A DNA stretch of 9,822 nt from a bacterium. Lineage in GTDB: Bacteria; Patescibacteriota; Minisyncoccia; Phycocordibacterales; SBAW01. Below are positions 5,293 through 9,822 of this stretch, piece after piece. The stretch lies in the NCBI GenBank assembly GCA_030647845.1, contig JAUSIO010000010.1, forward strand, positions 1 through 9,822, read 5' to 3'. The position numbers and the translations under genes were made by a program. Under the pieces are notes generated by a model. It was given only the letters and a program-made list of their open reading frames with translations, searched no databases and was not told where the DNA came from. How positions within the stretch are numbered: the stretch's first letter is position 1; each line of letters starts with the position of its first letter.

Positions 5293-5631
5293 TCAGACGA
5301 ATCCGACAGCATCACGCGGTAGCGGAGGGAATGATTCGTCAAGCTTCTTCATGGCCGCTTCTGCGATTTGTCCACGTGTCAGATCGGGTGCAAAAGATTG
5401 CCACATTTGTTGTCCATCCGTACCACGAACGAAAAGGATCCAAACGCCATGCTCGTCGTCGAAGTTTGACGTTTCAAGTTCGAGGAAAATTGCATCCGGA
5501 TTGAGAATATCCGAACGATCCAAGGAATCGTTATATATAGTGACGCTATGTCCCGCCTTGGTTGCCTTTCCTGCCAAAATCCTACCGGGGCGATACTCCC
5601 TGCTTTGGCTGATAATCGCAATCTTAGCCAC
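5293..5631 (-). CDS. Hypothetical 112-aa protein
   Basis: The family is not recognised. The start is GTG (5629-5631), with AAAGGAGA and a 6-nt spacer upstream, the clearest ribosome site in the window. The stop is TGA. The N-terminus alternates short hydrophobic strands and helices (KIAIISQ, then SVTIYND, DAIFLELE and GVWILFVRG), which suggests a Rossmann-, flavodoxin- or receiver-like alpha/beta fold. No phospho-acceptor motif, nucleotide loop or catalytic signature is obvious. The C-terminal half is acidic, ending in ESFPPLPRDAVGFV. There is no signal peptide or membrane segment. It is divergent from dnaE across an 83-nt gap and is followed by its own terminator, so it looks like a single-gene transcript. 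Its codon use is more even than that of its neighbours, which may mean weaker expression or later acquisition. Confidence 0.75.
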   Translation of the reverse strand: MAKIAIISQSREYRPGRILAGKATKAGHSVTIYNDSLDRSDILNPDAIFLELETSNFDDEHGVWILFVRGTDGQQMWQSFAPDLTRGQIAEAAMKKLDESFPPLPRDAVGFV

Positions 5632-5637
5632 GTCTAG

Positions 5638-5645
5638 TCTCCTTT
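5638..5645 (-). promoter_or_regulatory. Strong ribosome binding site of the 112-aa gene
   Basis: AAAGGAGA on the minus strand, six bases before GTG, fixes the start of this gene. It shows that the organism does use Shine-Dalgarno initiation, although dnaE, thrS, rnc, rpmF and nusB lack a well-placed site. Confidence 0.75.
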
Positions 5646-5697
5646 ACATATTCTATCCAATGCAACAATAAAGGAATTGGTGGAAGAGAGCAAGCAA

Positions 5698-5709
5698 GGA
5701 GTATACTCC
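5698..5709 (+). promoter_or_regulatory. Palindromic -10 region of dnaE
   Basis: GGAGTATACTCC is a perfect 12-bp palindrome containing TATACT (5702-5707), a good -10 hexamer, seven bases before the dnaE ATG. Initiation about 7-8 nt after the hexamer would start at or beside the ATG. TTGGTG (5677-5682) is a weak -35 with a 19-bp spacer. The GGAG at 5698-5701 is 13 nt from the ATG, rather far for a ribosome site. Because the palindrome reads the same on both strands, a divergent promoter or a symmetric operator is also possible. Confidence 0.4.
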
Positions 5710-5714
5710 ACTAT

Positions 5715-8700
5715 ATGTCCGCGAAGTTTGTATACCTGCATGCGCACTCGCACTACTCTCTTTTGCAGGCACTGCCAAAATTGCCGGAGTTGGTGCGGGC
5801 GGCCGCGGCGCAAGGATGCACCGCGTTGGCATTGACCGACCGCGGCAACCTCTACGGCGCAATCGAATTTATTAAAGAGTGTACGAGTGCCGGCTTGAAA
5901 CCTATTGTCGGCGTGGATGTACAGATAGAAAATAACCCTTCGACTTCGCTCAGGGCAGGCAGACGCCTCTTGTTGTACGCAGAAAATTACACGGGCTACA
6001 AAAACTTACTTGCAATTGTTACCGAGTCGAATCTTGCTGAACATACAGGAGGGCCAGTTGTCACGAACGACATGCTCAAGCGGCATCGCGAAGGCGTACT
6101 CGCGCTCGACCCGAAAAGTACAGAGGTAGCGCTGCCAGAAATTTTTTACCTATCGCCCGCGGACCGCCGCGCGTGGACAACGCTGCGCGCGATTGAGAAT
6201 CGCGGTGTGCAAGAGGAGAGTGACACTTACGTGGAAGAAGAGAATTTCCATTTTCCAACCAAAACTGAGATGGAAGCGCGCTACACGCCTGCACAACTTG
6301 CAAAAACACTCGAGATTGCCGAGCACTGCAACCTAGAACTCACACTCGGCTCGTGGGTGTTCCCCAACTTCCCCATACCAAAAAACTCTTCATACGACAA
6401 AGAATTGCGCGTGTTGATTGAGGCAGGACTCAAACGCCGCGGGATACCACAGTCGCCCGCCGTGCGCGAGCGTATCGAGTACGAATATAAAATAATTTGC
6501 GACAAAGGATACTCGCCGTACTTTTTGGTCGTTGCCGACCTGCTCGATTTTGCGCGCAAAAACGGCATTTTAACGACGATACGCGGTTCGGTCGCGGGCT
6601 CTTTGGTTACGTATGCCATAGGCGTCACCAACGTCGACCCTCTGGAGTATAAACTCCCATTTGAGCGATTTTTAAACCCCGAGCGACCATCAGCACCCGA
6701 CATAGACATGGACTACGCCGACAACCGCCGCGACGAGGTGATTGAGTATGCGCGCAAAAAGTATGGCGTGCATAACGTCGCACAAATCGGCACCTTTGGT
6801 ACCATGCTCGCGCGCGGCGTCGTACGCGATGTCGCGCGCGCACTTGGCTACCCCTACGGTTTAGGCGACCGGATAGCGAAAGAAATCCCTTTTGGCTCGC
6901 AGGGCTTCCCGATGACGCTCGAGCGTGCGCTCGCAGACAACCCCGCGCTGGCAAAAATCTACAACGAGGAAGATGACGCAAAAGAAATTATCGACCTCGG
7001 CAAGAAACTCGAAGGTTGCGCGCGACATATCTCGGTGCATGCCGCTGGTATCGTGATATCACCAAAACCTTTGGTCGAGTACGCGCCGCTCCAGCTCGAC
7101 CCAAAGGGCGGAAAAATAATCACGCAGTACGACATGCACTCGATTGAGGATGCGGGACTCCTCAAATTCGACTTTCTTGGTATCCGCAACTTGGCAATTT
7201 TGGCGCACGCGGTGCAGTTAGTCAAAAAAGTCCACGGAATAAAAATTGACATCGAACAGGTGCCCCTCGATGACAAAAAAACATTCGAGATGCTCGCGCG
7301 CGGTGAGACCGAAGGCACCTTCCAGCTCAACGGCGCGGGGGTGACGCGCTACCTCAAAGAGCTACGACCGACAACTATCCACGACATCAACGCGATGGTG
7401 GCGCTCTTCCGCCCGGGGCCTATGGAGACTATCCCCGCTTATATCGAACGCAAGCACAACCCCCACCTGGTGCACTACCTCGACCCGAGAATGCAGGATT
7501 ATTTAGACACCTCGTATGGATTGATTGTCTACCAAGACGACGTGTTGCTCACGGCAATCAAACTCGGCGGCTACTCGTGGCTCGAGGCCGACACTTTACG
7601 CCGCGCAATGGGCAAAAAAATCCCCGAAGTGATGCAGGCGGAGAAAGAAAAATTAATTAAGGGATTTATCGAGTACGGCACGCTGTCGCGCTCGCTGGCA
7701 GAGAAATTGTGGAGATTGATTGAACCATTTGCGGCATACGGGTTCAACAAAGCACACGCGGCGAGTTACGGCAAAGTGGCATACCAAACCGCGTATATGA
7801 AGGCAAACTACCCTGCGCTCTATATGGCGGCAGTACTCACGGCAGAGTCGGGGAACATCGACACCATTGCGACGATGGTCGCCGAGTGCAAACGTATGGG
7901 GGTGCCGGTCTTGCCGCCCGACATAAACGAGAGTTTTGGTGACTTTACGGTGATTGTTGTTGGAACCGCAGAAAAATCTCTTTCTCCAGCTGCAGGTCAT
8001 ATAGGGGACGCTTCCGAAAAAGATTTTTCTGCGGTTCCGGAAAAAAATACTGCGCCGAATGCTTCAGACTCAATCCGCTTCGGGCTCTACTCTATAAAAA
8101 ATTTTGGTAGCGGCGTTGCTGACTCGATCATTGCCGAGCGCAAAGTGGGTGGACAATTTATATCGCTCTCCGACTTTTTGAGCCGAGTGGACGACCAAGG
8201 ATTAAATAAAAAAGGACTTGAGTCGCTGGTTGAGTGCGGCGCACTTGACCAACTCGGCGAGCGCGGCGTGATGCTCCACAATATCGAGCGTCTTCTGCTC
8301 TACCACCGCGACGCCACAAAAGAGCAGTCACACGAATCGCTTTTCTCGACGCTCGGCGGCGGCACGAGCGATATACATCTCGAGCCAGCACCACCGGCCA
8401 CCATGGGTCAACGCCTTGCGTGGGAAAAAGAGCTACTTGGGTTGTATGTATCGGGCAACCCCTTGGACCAGTTTAAGGAAAAACTTGAGCGCCGACCGAT
8501 GACCATCGGCCAGCTTAAAACGCACACTCAGCCGGGCGTGACTACGGTCGCCGCCGGGATGATAGAGGATGTCCGTGTTATCTTGACCCGTGGAGGCGAC
8601 CAGATGGCGTTTATAAAACTCTCCGACCAAAGCGGCTCAATCGAGGCAGTCGTCTTCCCCAAAAATTTTGTAGAGCACCGCGACATCTTAAAACCCGAAA

Positions 8701-8780
8701 CCTGCATAGCCCTCAAAGGCCGCCTCTCAAACCGAAATGGCGAACTCTCGATTGTCGCCGAGCAGATGAAAGTGCTATGA
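5715..8780 (+). CDS. dnaE: DNA polymerase III subunit alpha
   Basis: This is the replicative C-family DNA polymerase. The 1021 residues begin with a PHP domain (about 1-215): YLHAHSHYSLL (7-17) and LTDRGNLYGAIEF (40-52). The palm follows, with TIRGSVAGSLV (288-298), APDIDMDY (327-334) bearing catalytic D331 and D333, and LLKFDFLGIRN (482-492) bearing D486. Conserved FRPGPM (565-570) and YGFNKAHAASYG (675-686) are present. QSHESLF (871-877) resembles a beta-clamp motif, and an OB fold (about 944-1021) ends the protein; the C-terminal tau-binding region of E. coli DnaE (1160 aa) is missing. The PHP domain is shortened and has Arg at 43 where TDHG is usual, so it is probably not catalytic. Two in-frame repeats interrupt the gene, at residues 74-82 and 750-775. 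The start is ATG at 5715, in line with HAHSH near the N-terminus. Confidence 0.97.
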   Translation: MSAKFVYLHAHSHYSLLQALPKLPELVRAAAAQGCTALALTDRGNLYGAIEFIKECTSAGLKPIVGVDVQIENNPSTSLRAGRRLLLYAENYTGYKNLLAIVTESNLAEHTGGPVVTNDMLKRHREGVLALDPKSTEVALPEIFYLSPADRRAWTTLRAIENRGVQEESDTYVEEENFHFPTKTEMEARYTPAQLAKTLEIAEHCNLELTLGSWVFPNFPIPKNSSYDKELRVLIEAGLKRRGIPQSPAVRERIEYEYKIICDKGYSPYFLVVADLLDFARKNGILTTIRGSVAGSLVTYAIGVTNVDPLEYKLPFERFLNPERPSAPDIDMDYADNRRDEVIEYARKKYGVHNVAQIGTFGTMLARGVVRDVARALGYPYGLGDRIAKEIPFGSQGFPMTLERALADNPALAKIYNEEDDAKEIIDLGKKLEGCARHISVHAAGIVISPKPLVEYAPLQLDPKGGKIITQYDMHSIEDAGLLKFDFLGIRNLAILAHAVQLVKKVHGIKIDIEQVPLDDKKTFEMLARGETEGTFQLNGAGVTRYLKELRPTTIHDINAMVALFRPGPMETIPAYIERKHNPHLVHYLDPRMQDYLDTSYGLIVYQDDVLLTAIKLGGYSWLEADTLRRAMGKKIPEVMQAEKEKLIKGFIEYGTLSRSLAEKLWRLIEPFAAYGFNKAHAASYGKVAYQTAYMKANYPALYMAAVLTAESGNIDTIATMVAECKRMGVPVLPPDINESFGDFTVIVVGTAEKSLSPAAGHIGDASEKDFSAVPEKNTAPNASDSIRFGLYSIKNFGSGVADSIIAERKVGGQFISLSDFLSRVDDQGLNKKGLESLVECGALDQLGERGVMLHNIERLLLYHRDATKEQSHESLFSTLGGGTSDIHLEPAPPATMGQRLAWEKELLGLYVSGNPLDQFKEKLERRPMTIGQLKTHTQPGVTTVAAGMIEDVRVILTRGGDQMAFIKLSDQSGSIEAVVFPKNFVEHRDILKPETCIALKGRLSNRNGELSIVAEQMKVL
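5936..5960. repeat. Short interspersed-type repeat inside the dnaE PHP domain
   Basis: The 25 bases begin CCCTTCGACTTCGCTCAGGG and end CAGGC, and encode PSTSLRAG (residues 75-82). The CCCT and AGGG ends and the inner CGA and TCG pair imperfectly. From memory, closely similar TTCGAC...CTCAGG repeats, and the peptide PSTSLRAG, recur in genes and gaps of many Patescibacteria drafts. I cannot search for other copies. In DnaE it separates VGVDVQIEN from RLLLYAENYTGYKNL, segments that are nearly adjacent in the family. Confidence 0.6.
7962..8038. repeat. 77-nt palindromic element inserted in frame in dnaE
   Basis: The left arm 7962-7984 begins GGAACCGCAGAAAAATCT, and the right arm 8016-8038 ends with its exact reverse complement. 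The arms are 23 bp with one mismatch (22 of 23), around a 31-nt loop. The element encodes residues 750-775 (GTAEKSLSPAAGHIG...DFSAVP). With the following codons to about 785 it separates INESFGDFTVI from SIRFGLYSIKN, which the DnaE family joins by only a few residues. Its codons end mostly in A or T, unlike the surrounding gene. No transposase, and no clear target-site duplication, is visible. It resembles in principle the Rickettsia palindromic elements, which also lie in frame in genes. Confidence 0.85.
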
Positions 8781-8789
8781 TGCAAAAAC

Positions 8790-9822
8790 ATGGATACGTT
8801 GGGAGAGAATGACCATCGGAAGTTGGGACAGGAGTTAGACCTTTTTACCTTTTCTGATTTGGTTGGCTCGGGACTTCCATTATGGACACCAAAGGGCACG
8901 GTACTGCGCCAAGAACTAGACGACTATGTCTGGGAGCTACGAGCGAAGTATGGTTACGAGCGCGTGACAATCCCCCACATCACCAAAAAAGACCTGTACG
9001 AAACGAGCGGGCACTGGGACAAATTTGCCGATGAACTGTTCCGCATTACCTCGCGCGAAGGGCGCGAGTACGCGCTCAAGCCGATGAACTGCCCACACCA
9101 CACGCAGATTTTTGCACGCAAGCCGCACAGCTACCGGCAAATGCCACAGCGCTATGCCGAGACAACCATGGTCTACCGCGACGAACAAAGTGGTGAACTT
9201 GGTGGGCTCACGCGCGTGCTCTCGATTACCCAAGACGACAGCCACGTTTTTTGCCGCACGAGCCAAATCAAAGAAGAATTTTTAAAAATCTGGGATATTG
9301 TTGATACCTTTTATAAAACGTTCGGCTTTACCCTGCGCGTGCGGCTCTCGTTCCGCGACCCAGCTGTGCCAGAGAAATATCTCGGCACGCCGGAGATTTG
9401 GAACAAGGCCGAACAAGAATTACGCGAGATTGCGCAAGAGCGTGGCGCCGACTACGTTGATGGCCCAGGTGACGCAGCACTGTATGGCCCCAAACTCGAC
9501 TTTATTGCTTTGAGCTCCACTGGTCGCGAAGTGCAAGTGGCAACCATCCAACTTGATATGAACTTGCCGGAGCGCTTTGACCTTGCCTGTGTAAACGAAA
9601 AAGGCGAGCAGGAGCGGATTGTGATGATACACTCGGCAATCACGGGCTCGCTCGAGCGCTGTGCCGCCGTGCTTATAGAGCACTACGGAGGCGCATTCCC
9701 GCTATGGCTCGCACCTGTGCAAGCCAAGGTATTGAGTGTGTCGGATAGACACGCGAAATATGCGCAAGAAGTTCTAGATAAATTAAAAGCTGCGGGCATC
9801 CGCGCCGAGGTGGACGAGAACA
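8790..9822 (+). CDS. thrS: Threonyl-tRNA synthetase, lacking TGS and editing domains (3' end outside window)
   Basis: ThrRS charges tRNA-Thr with threonine. The start is the ATG at 8790, three codons after the dnaE stop, which is in the same frame, so no longer N-terminus is possible. The protein opens with DHRKLGQELDLFTFSDLVG, which corresponds to about residue 240 of E. coli ThrRS; the TGS and N2 editing domains are absent. The class II catalytic core is intact: motif 2 region KPMNCPHH with zinc ligand C101, then YRDEQSGELGGLTRVLSITQDDSH with H152, and MIHSAITGSLER with H281. The anticodon-binding domain starts near 303 (FPLWLAPVQ) and is cut by the window edge at residue 344. It probably shares a transcript with dnaE, nine bases upstream. 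No Shine-Dalgarno site is seen. Confidence 0.96.
   Translation, partial: MDTLGENDHRKLGQELDLFTFSDLVGSGLPLWTPKGTVLRQELDDYVWELRAKYGYERVTIPHITKKDLYETSGHWDKFADELFRITSREGREYALKPMNCPHHTQIFARKPHSYRQMPQRYAETTMVYRDEQSGELGGLTRVLSITQDDSHVFCRTSQIKEEFLKIWDIVDTFYKTFGFTLRVRLSFRDPAVPEKYLGTPEIWNKAEQELREIAQERGADYVDGPGDAALYGPKLDFIALSSTGREVQVATIQLDMNLPERFDLACVNEKGEQERIVMIHSAITGSLERCAAVLIEHYGGAFPLWLAPVQAKVLSVSDRHAKYAQEVLDKLKAAGIRAEVDEN

Noticed and set aside
7653..8000. 115-codon minus-strand frame in dnaE
   Set aside because: It is antisense to conserved DnaE sequence, and its start lies in the loop of the 77-nt hairpin.
8042..8048. A_AAA_AAT heptamer in frame in dnaE just after the hairpin
   Set aside because: A -1 shift would truncate DnaE about 20 codons later. 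The only strong hairpin is upstream of the heptamer, not downstream where it would stimulate slippage, and A-runs are frequent here.
8778..8792. DnaE-ThrRS fusion through a recoded TGA
   Set aside because: The two genes share a frame and only TGA and three codons separate them, so a TGA-as-glycine code (as in Gracilibacteria) would fuse them. But TGA also properly ends the 112-aa gene, the proteins have natural ends there, and no internal in-frame TGA is needed in any gene.
1..9822. CRISPR array, tRNA, rRNA, integrase, transposase or toxin-antitoxin pair
   Set aside because: I looked on both strands and found no spaced direct repeats, cloverleaf, rRNA motif or such protein.

Overview
The window reads as a chromosomal housekeeping segment from a small-genome bacterium, most likely of the Candidate Phyla Radiation (Patescibacteria, Parcubacteria-like). 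This is inference, drawn from pared-down versions of universal proteins (a short SMC, a DnaE ending at its OB fold with a trimmed PHP domain, a threonyl-tRNA synthetase without editing domains), the style of ribosomal protein bL32, a NusB-NUDIX fusion, several starts without a Shine-Dalgarno site, and repeats lying in frame inside genes. All supported genes are bacterial and chromosomal. I see no rRNA, tRNA, CRISPR array, transposase or phage gene.

Layout. On the minus strand, read right to left: an unknown 112-aa protein (5293-5631) with a terminator behind it; rnhB (RNase HII) with a 68-aa cysteine-containing ORF and a second terminator behind it; then rpmF (bL32), a nusB-NUDIX fusion, rnc (RNase III), a small DUF5678-like protein, and smc, which runs off the left edge. 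On the plus strand, starting from a divergent gap at 5632-5714, come dnaE (replicative DNA polymerase III alpha) and, nine bases later, thrS, which runs off the right edge. The leftward cluster joins translation (bL32), transcription and rRNA processing (NusB, RNase III) and chromosome maintenance (SMC). The rightward pair joins replication and aminoacylation.

The points most worth a second look are these. (1) The SMC has both ATPase half-sites but only about 330 residues between them, too little for a normal hinge and long coiled coil. (2) Three sequence-unrelated repeats lie in frame inside smc and dnaE, two of them clear inverted repeats. The largest is a 77-nt hairpin in dnaE with 23-bp arms, matching at 22 positions. 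(3) A diverged copy of the 3' end of rnc sits directly upstream of smc, separated from the intact rnc by the DUF5678-like gene. (4) That small gene seems to begin in another frame, joined through an A7 run that forms an A_AAA_AAT heptamer, and its likely ATG lies 6 nt after an extended -10 element. (5) NusB is fused to a complete NUDIX domain. (6) ThrRS lacks its TGS and editing domains.
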